From Cerrena zonata (taxonomy: Eukaryota > Basidiomycota > Agaricomycetes > Polyporales > Cerrenaceae): DNA of 64,000 bases. Shown piece by piece: positions 34,899 to 46,148 of the stretch (position 1 is its first letter; every line of letters starts with the position of its first letter). The position numbers were made by a program, and so were the translations under genes. Below the pieces are notes generated by a model, which saw only the letters and a program-made list of their open reading frames with translations, had not been told where the DNA came from and did no database searches. Location: positions 806,001 to 870,000 of the forward strand of contig JASBNA010000010.1 of assembly GCA_038087015.1 (NCBI GenBank), in the 5' to 3' direction.

Positions 34899-37690
34899 TC
34901 ATTCCAAGTCCAAATCCATTCCTTCTGCCTCCTGTTCCGGTTCCAGTTCCAGTTCCAAATCTGACCACCTCTCCCAATTCATATTTTCATCCCTTGTAGT
35001 AGCTCCGTATTGATGACTCCGGTTAACAATCCCTGCACGAGTGTAAGCAACGGATGACATTTGCTTTACATGGAGAATTGATCGCATGTGTGCCTCCAAC
35101 GAATCGCTATTTTTGAAGAATGGGAATGTTTGACCAGTTAATCCTCGAGTGTGGATGCGCAGACATCCTGGAAAAGCGTGCCCCGCTTTCATGTCCATCT
35201 TTGCTGGATGCCAAGTTGAGGTGACCATTGACGAAGATGTGCCCAGATCTAACAGGATAGCGACCCAAGGCCGGCCTGTTTGACAATGGATTGAAGCATC
35301 GTCAAGCTGAATTAGGTTGAGACTGTTCTTGTTACCAGACCACAGGGCTTTGTCTGAGACCACCCACGCAGACATACACTGTTCGATAGGTCTCTTCGCA
35401 TCATCCTTGAACATAATCGGCCCAATCTTGTCAATTTGGGGTTGGTTGTGTGTGCACTGAATAGCACAGCCACATTGATAATGACGCAAGAGCCATTGAG
35501 ATGGGCTAATGAATCAGAAGGTTTGGTTACACACCCAGCAGACAGACAGACAATAAGGGTACGCACTTCCAGTGTTCACGATTTGCTTCGCAAATGTTCT
35601 CCTTCAAGCCAACCCAGTGCGAAAGGTTGACATAAGCGTCTTTGAACGCATCCTCTACCTTGACTTTATCGTGCTCTGGGAAGAATTGCACACCTGAACA
35701 ACATCTCAAGCCACTCTAACAGTTTGATCTCTTTACAATAATTTAGCGGCTCGTTAGGGTCATGAATCCCTCCTTCTGAGCTACGGGGTTGGACTTTGTT
35801 GGGAGGTGATGATGGTGAGGAACGGTGCGGCGGAATGGGCTGGTTGAGAACAGCATCTCGGGCGAGGAGTAACAGGATGCGGCTGGTAAGTTCGCCAACC
35901 TGACCAATATCCAACATCCCACTAGCCAACTTTCTGGTCAAAACCTGTAGGGCATCAGACAGGAAATGCTTCGCCGTATAATACGGTGGCAGCCACGTGC
36001 GACAGGAACGGTTCAGATGGATAAGTGGAAAACATCCACCAGCGATCAGGTGTTACTCCAGTGCAGGTTCGCATGTGCCCGGCTATCGCGTTCTCAACAT
36101 GAACTCCTGCGTCAGGATGTCCAATACATAGATCAAGACCAAAGCGCTGAGCAAGGACACAGAGGTACGTGTCGTTACTGTAATCCGATGAGGCGTTGGG
36201 GGAATTTGTAAGCTTGTTACGCCCAAGCGCGACAAGCCCCTTAAGGCCGAGATGCCTTAGACTCAGCCACCTAAAAAAACATGATGTTCAATGGTGTGGG
36301 CTAAATGACAGAGTGAGACTTACAATGGACGTCCGAATCTAATCACATTGTGCCACGCAGCGAAGTCATAATCAACGGAGGTAGCTAATGGCGGTGCAAA
36401 GTGATCGCTCCCTGTCGTAATGAACGGAGGACACAAGCGTACACCGGAGAGGGAAACTCGTTGAGATGGATCTGCCGAAGATTCTTATCAATATCAAAGC
36501 GATGAGGTACAGTATTTGATCCGACTTACATAGGAATGCAGGGGCCGCAAAGTCCGAGATACGGGAGCTCGTCAACACAAAGAGCACCCAGATTGAATCT
36601 GTGCTTTGATGTGAATAGGTACTGATGGTCCTACACAATAGGTGGGGGCGCGAAAACTTGGAATCTTTGTCTGGGTTGAGGTAATGTGCCTCGTCGAACA
36701 CTATTGCAAGCTTTGGCACATGCGTTTTGGGAAAATAAGTGGGGCATTTCTTGACGAGTGTGTCAAGGGAGAGTATCATTTTTCTCTTGGCATCCGAGAG
36801 GCTTTGGTCCACTGTCGCTTTCTGTGAGAGAACCTATGAGCAGTGCCTGTTAGTGGAGGAGTGGCTTACCAGTCGATATTGCATCTGTACATCCATGAAC
36901 CACTCCTTCCGCTTCAGTTCATCCCCTATCAGTTCATTCCAGACACTCAAAGCATCCTCCAGCGCATGGGCAGTTATGAATTCCTCCAGGGTCGTAAAGA
37001 GAGCAGCAAAAAAGACACAACACAGCTTCTCGTATTCATCGGCGGTCTGTACTGGGCCTAGCAATATATCGGCTATAATATCGTCACGAGGCGGCCAGTT
37101 GTCTACATCCATTGGGCTTCGAAGGTTAATGTAGATAACGAAAACACCTTTTGTGGTCAGCTGTATTAAAAAGGAGTCGTATGTGATGGGAAGGAGGAGG
37201 ACGTTGAGAGGAGAATTACCTCCATGATCGTCCTTGATTTTCCAGAACCAGATCCTTGAATATAAGCCTTGAACTTGCCATAATGCTTTGAAGAGCCGTC
37301 AAAGCCATGGTTGTCGTCAGTTAAAGCTTCATAGAGTGCTTGAGCAGCCATGCCCCTGTATGGCTCGCAAAACGCAGCTTTGAGAAAGCCGACGTCTGAA
37401 GACTCTGAACGCCTTTCGTTAATTTTTATAGATTTTTTATACATATCTTGTACATCTATAAAAGATGGATTATTTGCGCAATTACGTGTAGTAAGATTCA
37501 GAAACATACATTGGACGATCGCAGAGGAGGAGCCAGTTCGCAAAAGGGGTTCCAGCTGCGCCCGGTTATCATTCCAAAATTTGGGGGTATCTTCGGAGAT
37601 TAATTTCCACACAGGCTTTCCGAAGAGTGAGAGCTCGTGATCCACTATCTTCTCAAAGGTACGTTGCAGATTGATTGTGTCTATGTTCAT
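34899..37690 (-). pseudogene. P-loop NTPase of an Agaricomycete family, two single-base frameshifts
   Basis: Exon 1 (37,690-37,220) begins MNIDTINLQRTFEKIV and ends with a Walker A loop, GSGSGKSRT. Exon 2 (37,160-36,870) has VIYINLRSPMD and PPRDDII. Exon 3 (36,821-36,530) carries a Walker B, LAIVFDEAHYLN. Further exons run to LASGMLDIGQVGELTSRILLLLARD, LSHWVG and VSDKALWSGNKNSLN and end at 34,899 in an acidic tail. All early junctions keep phase. Two lesions appear later. An extra base near 35,969 turns GTCGAT into GTCTGAT and gives a stop, and an extra base near 35,703 separates EWLEMLF from GVQFFPEHD. I recognise the architecture as common in mushroom genomes and possibly related to Crinkler-type NTPases, from memory only. 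Function unknown. Confidence 0.65.
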
Positions 37691-37940
37691 GGTGGCGGGA
37701 AGACATGGAAGAGATATTTGATATTGCTGGTTTCAGTGAACAAGGCGCTGAGAGTTTCCCGCGCGTTTCGCCGCCACTTGCATTCCTGCACCAGATATTG
37801 ATTGCGAGTTTGATGTATTGTGCCCGCGAGATTATATTGTATCCCCACAAGGCGAAATTTTAATATCTTACAATGTCGAATCGCCATGTTATATAAAATA
37901 TATTTCATCGTGTACAGGGTGATATATTATGTTATATCAG

Positions 37941-38409
37941 TTCCCCGCATTCTGTCGATTTCCGTGATGTAGACCGATTATCCCAATTGAATGCGCGTTT
38001 AGGGGATATTGAGCATCGCGCAAGTCAAATGGATCCAAATACAGTGGAGGCGACAATGATTTCGGACACTCGTAAGTGGTTTGATGAAGCAATGGCTACA
38101 ATGCCCGATACGCAGAAGGCTATCGACACTCTCAAAGAGGAACATTCGCTGCTGCGCCTCAAGCTTGAAGCGTCGGAGGCAGAATTTAAGAAATACCGCA
38201 GCGACACCAAGACATGGTTGAAAATTCTGGTTAGAGGGCATGTCAAAAAGCTGCTGGAAGATATGACCAACCAATCTGCACCAGAAGATGATGCTGTTGG
38301 CGCATCATCTTTGCAGCATAGTGATCAGCTTGTAGGCCAATCTCTTACTGAAGAGATCATGGACCCCCCGTTCGACCTGAAACTTCTCAGAATGAAGACA
38401 GTCGCATGA
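37941..38409 (+). CDS. Hypothetical coiled-coil protein, probable 3' exon
   Basis: An open frame follows an ATATCAG acceptor-like site at 37,940 and runs to TGA 38,407. It contains no early ATG; the first methionine lies about 30 codons in (ASQMDPN). The product is rich in Lys, Glu, Leu and Ala. A heptad-like stretch from ATMPDTQKAIDTLKEEHS to SEAEFKKYRSDTKTWL predicts a coiled coil, followed by a polar tail with DDAVGASS. An upstream exon could lie at 37,700-37,900, where a frame starting MEEIFDIAGFSEQG opens, but no valid junction was found. It runs divergently from the P-loop gene, about 250 bases away. No function assigned. Confidence 0.4.
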
Positions 38410-39108
38410 CTTCTCCTGAGCCTGACATCCCATCATGCCACCCCGGCTCCTCTCAGCAGGAGACAGGCAGCTCGAGCGTGGATGATGCTCAGATGGACAC
38501 TTGAGGTGGTGCGCATACTCATTACATACCATATTTACTCGCCGTGTAGATTACTGCTTGATATGGCACTCGTTGTCCTTTTTGAAGAATGTAGACATTG
38601 AGCAAGTGTGGAACAATGGCATGTATCATACAGTTAGCTACTTGAATTCAAATATTGTCCATAGTCTATCGATGTCCCTGGCTCTTTACGCCACGAGCCT
38701 TCTTTGCACCAGTCGTCTTTCGTGCTGGTTCATCGGCAAGACCCTCGTTGTGCTTCGATGACACTGGTTCTTTCTGTGACCTTCGAGGAGGGTCTGCTAA
38801 ACGTACATTCTTCTTCCTCTTCGCTTTCTGTGGTGTAGATGGTGTTCCGGGAGCGCGTTTGACACCTCGAGTCTTCGTCATCTGATGGTTGAGGAGTGAT
38901 ATGTGTGCGCGACGATGGTCCGGCTTGAGGTTGGGGTGCCGTTCGTCTTCAACCAACTATTGTTATGTTGACACTCGTCATAGATGGGATTATTAACCAA
39001 CAATGCTACACTTTTATTTTCCTTCTAACAAGACAGAGTACAAGGGGATATACAACGCTGCTGAGCCAGTCTACCAACACACCGAAGAAGATACAAGCAC
39101 AGAAACAT
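38410..39108. other. Intergenic stretch with one small basic ORF
   Basis: Between the coiled-coil frame and EF-1beta. The only coding-like feature is a 71-residue minus-strand frame (38,881-38,666). The remainder is the 3' flank of EF-1beta and shows no repeat. Confidence 0.45.
38666..38881 (-). CDS. Possible small basic protein, 71 residues
   Basis: The frame starts at ATG 38,881 (MTKTRGVKRAPGTPSTPQKA) and is extremely rich in Lys and Arg, with KAKRKKN and a C-terminal ARKTTGAKKARGVKSQ. The composition resembles nuclear or nucleolar tails and contains several potential nuclear-localisation clusters. No family is recognised. It could be the last exon of a larger gene, or chance; an AT-poor 216-base frame is only weak evidence. 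Confidence 0.3.
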   Translation of the reverse strand: MTKTRGVKRAPGTPSTPQKAKRKKNVRLADPPRRSQKEPVSSKHNEGLADEPARKTTGAKKARGVKSQGHR

Positions 39109-40194
39109 TTAGAGTTCTATATAGTAGCGAGAATAGTCAGTGTCGAATAACGAGACGAACTAAGAAAATGAAACATACTTTGCATGGCGGCGATATCAGT
39201 GCTCTGGACATAGTCCTCGAACTCAGCAACCTTATCCTGGAGATCCTCAAGGGAAACGAGCTCATCCTCTGCAAACACGAAACGATGTCAGGAATGGAAC
39301 GTAGTCAGGATGCGTAAACAAGACGTACCGATGACAATGGTGATCTGGAGCTTCTTGATACCGTAACCGATGGGGACGAGCTTGGAGGCACCCCAGACGA
39401 GACCTGGCCACTCAATGGAGCGAACGGACTCCTCGAGCTTGGCCATGTCGGTTTCATCATCCCAAGGCTTCACCTCGAAGGTGACGACGGACTATACAGA
39501 AAATCACATTAGCACGATGCCAAACTCGTCCAAAAAGCAAAACACGAACCTTGGCAACAGTCTTGGGCTTCAAAGCCTTCTTCGCGTTGTAAGCAGCGAC
39601 ACGCTCGGCCTTGAGCTTCTCGGCCTCAGCATCGTCCTCCTCATCGGAGCCGAAGAGGTCAATCTCGTCATCTTCCTCTTCCTTCTTCTCAGCAGCAGCG
39701 GCGGGTGCAGGAGCGGAAGAAGAGCCAAGGAAGGCCTCGCCAGCAGTGGAAGAGCCAGAGAGGGAGTCGAACTCGGCGACGTAAGACTTTATGTGAGTGT
39801 ACCAGCGGGCAACGTTGGGGAAGACTTCGGCCTCAGAGAGGGCCTTGAAGACAGCAACGTCAGCCTGGGAGGGAGTGTATCTAGAGATAGGGAAAGATGA
39901 AAAGGGTCAGTTGAGTGCTTGAAAAAGCAAACAAAAAAAGAAGGAACGGATTGGATCAGAGGGCTAGGTAATTTGGTGTCGGCACGAGTTGCAGCGGGTC
40001 TTAATCGCTTCTTGGAAACACGGACCATAGCATAGATCATCATTTCGGAAAGGAAAATTGGAGAGACGAGAAAAAGGAACGGATGAAAACAAGAATGGGA
40101 CACATACAAAATCCGAAAACAGATAGAAAACTCACCCCTCGACATAAGACCTGGAAGCGAGGTGAGCCTCAAGCTTAGCGAGATCGACGGGCAT
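39109..40194 (-). CDS. EFB1: Translation elongation factor 1-beta (eEF1B alpha)
   Basis: This is the guanine-nucleotide exchange factor that recharges eEF1A during translation elongation in the cytosol. Five exons are read: 40,194-40,136, 39,880-39,550, 39,491-39,329, 39,268-39,179 and 39,116-39,109. All junctions are GT-AG and in phase, giving 216 residues, within the family's usual 205-225. It begins [25 protein letters not shown]-like N-terminus ([22 protein letters not shown]), an Ala/Glu-rich linker and the [14 protein letters not shown] acidic block with casein-kinase-type site follow. Next is the catalytic EF1-GNE domain ([43 protein letters not shown]) and an end in AAMQKL. The last exon encodes only two and a half codons plus the stop. 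Intact. Confidence 0.95.
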
Positions 40195-40686
40195 GGCAAA
40201 AAGTGGGTTTGGGAGGGTGAAAAGGTGAAGGAGGATGAGGGGAGGAGGAAGGGAGAGATCGATTGTCGATGAAATAAAGAAATTTATTGGACGCTTTCGC
40301 TTGTGATGGGTTTAGGGCAGGGTTTCTGACCTTGATCCAGAGTTACGTAGATAAGATTACGAGTCGAACGTCTATTTGACCAGGTAAACTGTCATACAAT
40401 TAGTTTATATAATAACGTTGTATCTCAGCTCGTGAACACTGCATAAGACTAGAACAGGAGAGTGGGGAGTGAATGTGCATTAACTTCTATGTACAGTATG
40501 TAATTCTAGATACGCATTACGATATAATTTTCATCTAACCTAGAACCTCAACGAAGCTCAAGCAGATATCGCCCCACGTCAATATATCCTAGCCGTATGC
40601 AACGTATCCCGACGTCAACGACCTGTCTGATACGTCTACACCAATATAGACACACCGAGCGCGTGCTCGTGAAGGTTGTTAATACT
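40195..40686. other. EF-1beta promoter and OXA1 3' flank
   Basis: The two genes are co-oriented on the minus strand, so this holds the OXA1 terminator region (near 40,600) and the EF-1beta promoter (near 40,200-40,330, pyrimidine-rich on the minus strand). No further gene or repeat is seen. Confidence 0.5.
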
Positions 40687-42202
40687 TCATAGCGACCGTC
40701 TCCTGTCCGCTTTGGCCTTCCTGACAGCCTCCTTCTTCTGGTCATTCCACCAAGTTCTTACGTACTTGATGCTCTCCCCGAAGCTTGCACTCTTCATACC
40801 GGAAGTGGGTGGCAATACTGGAATGTTGAGGGCGCGACGAACGGCAGGGAGACGGAGGAGTGCGGTTTGAGCTGTCATGGAGAGAATGGAAGTCAAGAGG
40901 TACACTTGAACGCCCTGTTGGACGTTACAGAGGAACAGCGATTGATGAGTATGTTATCTCGAGATATTCTACGGTGAAGAACTTACAGCGGGAAGGTTGA
41001 ACATGAAAGCAAGACCACCAATGGAGAGAGCACGGAATAGGTTAATGATATGAGGTGTGTTCGGATTCGGCGCCATATCCTTCAATCCAAGCTGCGAAAA
41101 AAAAACAGTTCAGTAATCCGAAGTTCGCACTGATTATGGTTGCAAGTAACGGTTGAGACTTACCGACAGCTGGAAGTTCATTGCCACTGTCACCAACACA
41201 GGCAACGCTCCCGTAGGGTCCGCAATCGTCAGGTCCGGAAGCCACGCCCAACCACTCCACTTCAACGCCTCAATCCCTGAATCACATAGACCCTTCACAC
41301 CAAAGAACATTCCCAACGTTACGGGCAACTGCACAAACGGCATCACGATCATACCCAACATATTCACGCCCATCTTCTCATTCAACGCCTTCTGCTTCAA
41401 CATTGCCCTCTGGATCGCCATCGAGTTTCCCCGTGCTTGGTTCAATTCTTCACGCAAGGCCAGAATCTCTTCTTGATGAGGTGCCATGCGGGCGGTATTT
41501 CGCAGCTGTGAAACACTGAAGGGTAGGAGAATGAGACGGGTGAGGACGGTGGTAGCGAGGATGGTAGGACCCCAGGGGAGGCTGCAGGAAATATGGAGAA
41601 TTTCCATAGTCCAGCGAGAAAGACCTGCTGGTGTATATGAGGTAAGACCGAGTAGGGCAAGTTCGCCATACTGCATTGCAGGTGGAATGTAAGGGACATT
41701 TGAAGCAGCCGCTGACACTACGTCAGCAGAGGAGGCAAGGTCGGTGGTAAGTGAGACGGATTCTGACAGAGTTGAAGGAGATGCATCGGCAGTAGATATG
41801 GACTCTATAGGAGGTTGCTCTGTCGATGCTGTCGGGTCCGCGAGGAGTTCTGTGGGTGGGAGCAGTTGAGAAGAGATTGGTGACGCTTCCACGGGTGTTT
41901 TGGGGGATGATGAGGACCACCAAAAGTGACGTGAACTACTCGGGAGGAGACGGACGTCTTTTTGAGTGCTTGATAGTCTAGTGCGCTGGGTTGCTTAAGC
42001 TTTGTGAAACAAATTATTACGAGCACAAACGCACCTGCAATGCAGTGGTCGAGAGTAACCTCGATCGTGAAGAAAAGGCTACACGAGGTATCCTAACCAG
42101 AGGAAACGATAAGGAATAATTGGACAAACAACTAAAACAGACAACTCACCTACAGCCCAAAGCAGTACCGCTTGCTCTGCTGCATGAGACACTGGCAAGC
42201 AT
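40687..42202 (-). CDS. OXA1: Mitochondrial inner-membrane insertase Oxa1/YidC family
   Basis: Oxa1 inserts mitochondrially made and some imported proteins into the inner membrane. Exons: 42,202-42,150, 42,092-42,035, 41,985-41,164, 41,091-40,987 and 40,914-40,687; every junction is GT-AG and in phase (421 residues). The N-terminus (MLASVSCSRASG..., then RIPRVAFSSRSRLLST) is Arg/Ser-rich without acids, as in a mitochondrial targeting peptide. The 60KD_IMP domain follows: a helix at SLPWGPTILATTVLTRLILLP, then the SQLRNTARM and LNQARGNSMAIQRAM coiled part. Further helices are GMIVMPFVQLPVTLGMFFG, GALPVLVTVAMNFQLS, RALSIGGLAFMFNLPAG and VYLLTSILSMTAQTALL. The basic tail ending RRRSL fits ribosome binding. 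Intact. Confidence 0.93.
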
Positions 42203-42401
42203 CTTGGGTAGTGGGCGGGTGAACGTGCAAGGCAAGGAATGACGTTGCTTGACTCAGGACTCGATTCAGAAGCGAATGATAGCTGTAAGCACGTAAACCC
42301 GACCCGCCACGGGTGTTTCAACGGAATTTGGGGCAGGTGAGTTCGTAAAGTCACCTACGAAGTACTCTGCTGAGTTTGGGAACAGGGTGTATGATCAAAA
42401 G
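42203..42401. promoter_or_regulatory. OXA1 upstream region
   Basis: About 200 bases separate the OXA1 start from the hAT-like element, so the promoter must lie here or within the transposon. No TATA box is obvious. The insertion lies close enough to alter expression, which is inference only. Confidence 0.35.
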
Positions 42402-42409
42402 CTTCAAGC

Positions 42410-43638
42410 TAGTGCTGGGCAAGAATACGAGTACAACTTAGTAAATATGTATTAATATAACTTATTATTATTAAATATGTCCGTCGGTGTACTAAGTTGA
42501 TCAGTAATATAACTTAATATTAGTATAGTATACATCAGATATATTATATTATACTATGTTACGGTCGGCGTAATAAGTTGTACTACTTTGTACGGTGGAG
42601 CCTGCGGGTACGGGTAGCAGGAAGGTTGCCACTTGTGATATTCCAGGCCCAGGAACGGAACACGTTCCTCAGGCAATATTCTCAACTCTTGTAAATCCCC
42701 CTTCTAAGACGTCTCTCAACCTACTAGACTTTCTCTCACATGATTTTGCCTACTACTGTAATTAACGACCATTTAATACAAACTATTCAAGCTCTGCGTG
42801 ACTTGGTAGTTTTATTACCGACTCAGCTCCCTCTTGCCAATCCTGACAATCCTCTTGCTGAACACTTCGGGCCCCTACTTCATGACCGTATAGAACACCC
42901 ATGGTTCCCACTTCGACGAGCCTTTCTTAATGCCTTCGATGACAATGAAACTCGTGCCGAACATTTGATGCTTGTTGCACGTGGAGAGTATGGAATACCA
43001 CTTGTTGTTCATATAATCATGATGTTCGACTATCTTGATGGCGTCTCCATCATTGAAAAGTAGCACTTGAAGACAGAAGAGGGGAAGTTGTACTCGGATT
43101 CTTGGAATATTCAGTTTCTCACTGTTGGTGATTATTACTACTCTAATGTAAACCCTGAAGGGTTTTATTATAATATGTACAGCTCATTCAAGTGAATGTA
43201 ATCATCACAAACCATACGTGTCTTGCACGATTGCACATCGATATCTCACAATGGTCCCCCACCGTCCCAATCACTTGAACCACGTCATCGGTAACATCAT
43301 TATGTCCTTATATAGTCACAATGAGCCGCGTACCAATGGCTTTGCAAACAATGTGACTGCACTCTGCCCCGTACCAGGAATACTTCATTGTTGTACTTAC
43401 ATTTTGTGTATACCCTCTAAATAATGTCCTCAAGCTCTAGAAACACTGATTCACAACAGTATGACAACTTAATACATATTAATAAATATTAATATAACTT
43501 AATATAACTTAATATAATATAACTTAGTATGCGTACTAGTAAGTACGCCAGTTGACCGTACTCATATTAAGTTCGTATTAAGTTAATACTAGTAAATACG
43601 GACGCTTGAGCATACTTATTTATACTTGTGCAGCACTA
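42410..43638 (+). mobile_element. hAT-like DNA transposon, 1,229 bases, non-autonomous
   Basis: The element starts TAGTGCTGGGCAAG and ends CTTGTGCAGCACTA, imperfect terminal inverted repeats. It is flanked by a perfect 8-base duplication CTTCAAGC at 42,402-42,409 and 43,639-43,646; eight bases is the hAT-superfamily hallmark. Inside each end is a subterminal zone of about 150-200 bases of repeated TAATATAACTTA/TTAAGTTATA words in both orientations, which could be transposase binding sites. The centre contains a 107-codon frame and no RNase-H-like hAT transposase or BED finger. It sits 66 bases upstream of tRNA-Ser and about 200 bases upstream of OXA1. It must be mobilised by an enzyme encoded elsewhere, or is dead. 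Confidence 0.85.
42740..43063 (+). CDS. Unknown 107-residue ORF carried by the hAT-like element
   Basis: It starts at ATG 42,740 (MILPTTVINDHLIQ) and ends at TAG 43,061. The frame is Leu/His/Pro-rich and contains HLIQTIQALRDLVVLLP and IPLVVHIIMMFDYLDG, the second hydrophobic. It occupies the GC-richer centre of the transposon and has no similarity I recognise to hAT transposases. A second short frame at 43,218-43,424 may belong to it after splicing, but no convincing junction was found. It may be a captured gene fragment or chance. Confidence 0.4.
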   Translation: MILPTTVINDHLIQTIQALRDLVVLLPTQLPLANPDNPLAEHFGPLLHDRIEHPWFPLRRAFLNAFDDNETRAEHLMLVARGEYGIPLVVHIIMMFDYLDGVSIIEK

Positions 43639-43711
43639 CTTCAAGCAAGTATTCAGACTAAATAGGGTCAAAGGTACTGATCATAATGGATATTTTGACG
43701 TATCATTATAA

Positions 43712-43793
43712 GGCGCTATAGCCAAGTGGTTACGGCGACAGATTAGAAATCTGTTCCTCTTTGAGGGCGCAGGTTCGAATCCTGCTGGCGTCG
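43712..43793 (+). tRNA. tRNA-Ser (anticodon AGA)
   Basis: The 82-base sequence folds into a type II tRNA. The acceptor stem GGCGCTA pairs with TGGCGTC (two G-T wobbles) and the discriminator is G. The D arm contains the A box (TAGCCAAGTGG). The anticodon stem ACAGA/TCTGT has loop TTAGAAA, so AGA is at 43,745-43,747. A long variable arm (CCTCTTTGAGG) is typical of serine, and the T arm GCAGGTTCGAATCCTGC contains the B box. No intron. A T-run terminator follows at about 43,812. It decodes UCU/UCC/UCA serine codons after A-to-I conversion. Confidence 0.95.
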
Positions 43794-44173
43794 CTATACA
43801 TTGTCCTGGATCAACTTTTTGTTTCAAACCCTTTGAAAGGAGAGCTATATATCTCGCTGAACTACATTTTGGATACATGGGATTGCATTTGGGTGCAGGT
43901 AACATTTGTGTCCAACTTGACAGGTAGTTTTATTTTGTCCCAGGACAGATCAGTTATGTCTCTGACATTGTGTGGTCGTCGTGGAAACTGGGGACGGGCG
44001 CTGGCGGGGAGGGGCGCCCGGTGAGAGAAGAGGGAATCTTGGCGGTTGACCTCCTTGCTTGTTTGCGTCCACTGCGACATTCTTTTCTTCCAACTCCCTT
44101 CACCTCAACGTCCTCGTCGACACTAAAGAACCCGTCCACTCCTTCAAAGCTTTACTTTAAAGCTAAAATAACA

Positions 44174-45117
44174 ATGAAATCATTCGCAGTCGTCTCAGTT
44201 TTGGCTTCGGTCGCCTTTGCTCAAACCACCTCGGTCAGTTTTACACCTCATCACTTTGCTTTCGTCCCAACCCGACTCGAGTTTTCCTTCAAAATGTCGC
44301 TTTAGAGTGCTGTTGCTAACATCTTTTACAGTCTTTGATCCCTACAGGAATCTCATCGACCTGTGGCTCTTTCCTCTCCACCCTCAACAACGACTCCTCC
44401 CTGGCGTCCTGCACGACACCCCTCATTTCCGCCACCTCAGCCATCCTTTCTGGAAACACCACTTCCACCTCCGGCGTTTCGTCCACTCTGAACAACGTCT
44501 GTGGATCCGCCGTTCAGTGCGACGAGGTTGCCATCCGTAAACAGCTCACTTCCTTCTACCAGAGCTGTACCTCCGACATGGGAACTAACTCGGATGTCCT
44601 GGCGATGTACGATGCCCTCTACGCCATTGTACCTTTGAAGAAGGCCATCTGCTCCAAGGATGATAGCGGAGCATACTGCGCTACCGCCTCTACGAGTTCC
44701 GGCACCTCCCTCACCTCACTCTACAGCAAGGTTACAGCGGCAGCACAGAGCGTGTTCAAGCTCAACGTATCCACACTTAAATCAACAAACATTGCTTTCC
44801 TCTTCCTGAAGGCCACCACCGACTCGGCCAAGCTTTGCACCTCGTGCACACGATCGATCTTCACCTCTTACGCCTCATGGGAGACTAGCATCCCTTATGG
44901 CCCTGGCATTGCCAACTCGCCCTTGCTCGGTGGTCAATCCGACCTCTACAACGGCATGAAGTCTACTTGCGGTGATAGCTTCCTCACCGGAGCCGTCCAA
45001 GCTGCCGGATCCCTCTCTGACGGTCTCATCTCGAACGGCGCTGCCCCGCAAGCCCACATGGGTGGCCTCGCCGCCATCGTTGGTGCTGCCAGCGTCGTTG
45101 CCGCATTCGCCCTCTAA
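44174..45117 (+). CDS. Secreted DUF7729-like protein with GPI-anchor signal
   Basis: Exon 1 (44,174-44,233) encodes the signal peptide MKSFAVVSVLASVAFAQTTS. A 98-base intron with branch site TGCTAAC leads to exon 2 (44,332-45,117), total 281 residues. The mature part starts GISSTCGSFLSTLNNDSSL and has paired cysteines (CTSD, ICSKDDSGAYC, KLCTSC, STCGDSF) with many Ser/Thr. The C-terminus is a small-residue region (SNGAAPQAHMGG) followed by a hydrophobic tail (AAIVGAASVVAAFAL), the pattern of a GPI-anchor signal. I place it in the DUF7729 family of fungal cell-surface proteins from the SKDDSG-YC and YDALYAIVPLK motifs. Probably attached to the plasma membrane or wall. Intact; function unknown. 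Confidence 0.8.
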
Positions 45118-46148
45118 GCGTCCTCCTACTCCACCCCAAATCAGATATTTGGGCTTAAGCGAGGGCGTTGGGGCGTAACCGCGTCTTGCCGGTGTTTCAT
45201 GAAGGTGCCCCTGGTTTGGATTTTAGGTGTGGCCATAGTGGGTTATGATTTGTGTGTGTGTTGTGTGTGTGTGGAAGCACAGTCGTCCTTTGTTGTTTGT
45301 TGCACATTCTCCTCTGCTTTCTCCCCCCCCCCCCCTGCCCCCTCCTTTGAATTACATCAGAGTCCGTACATTATACCCCATCCTCACTGTCCGTATTTTT
45401 CTCCCCGCCTTTTTCTTTCTCTGACATGCGAATGTGTGTTGGCATATATTACATTTTTTTGTCCTCTTTGCGAGGTTCTGTTTCTGATCTGACTTAGACT
45501 GAGTAATTTAAGTTTGAAGCGTGTTTGGAATTTCAACTTGGGCGGATTTTAACTTGCCGTGGTGTGTGAGCCGTACGGCTTGATTGTGGATTCTCGGTGC
45601 CTTTGAACGCTTGAGGGTTCTCACGTAAAGAGCTTGGCGACTTGCATTCGGCATTTGATCGCACCAAGGGGTCTGTACAGCTCACGCCACATGTCTGAGC
45701 ACAACGAAGTTATGAATAACTCAAAGGTGGGTACGCAAGCAAGAGAGGCAGAAGTGGTCGGTAAATCCCAAAGGCAAAGGTGCTGCTGGCCTTGGGGTCA
45801 AGTCCTTAACGAGCTTCGTTCCGCGGAGCGCAAATATATACTTAGTGAGTATAGAAAAGGGTAGAAAAGGAGGAATAATCGAAACGAAACTGAAAAAAGG
45901 TGAGCAAAATCGAAGAGTAAAAACTGCTGCAGAACTGGGCAAAATACAATCCAAAGAAGAAAGAAGAAAAAGTCGATGGCTGAGGCTACAAAGGGGTTAC
46001 GAAGAACGGAATATGTTATTGTTACAATGCCCGCAAAGGGGTCTCGGACGATAGCGTTGCATCCTGCTCAAATATATGCGTGATTCATCATTCAATCGAT
46101 TTCTCCAATCGATCTCTTCCTCCTCGTACACTTCCCCCACAATCAAGT
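45118..46148. other. Intergenic between two convergent genes
   Basis: It contains the 3' flank of the DUF7729 gene, a GT-rich microsatellite near 45,250-45,275, a run of ten or more C near 45,322, and purine-rich sequence near 45,850-45,990 that leaves a spurious 69-codon frame. No gene seen. Confidence 0.55.

Noticed and set aside
36739..37134. 131-codon plus-strand open frame
   Set aside because: It is antisense to P-loop exons 2-3, which carry conserved motifs on the minus strand.
39370..39900. 176-codon plus-strand open frame
   Set aside because: It is antisense to EF-1beta exons whose splicing and protein sequence are unambiguous.
45845..46054. 69-codon Lys/Glu/Arg-rich plus-strand frame
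   Set aside because: It is purine-rich low-complexity sequence between convergent genes, with no homologue or splice context.
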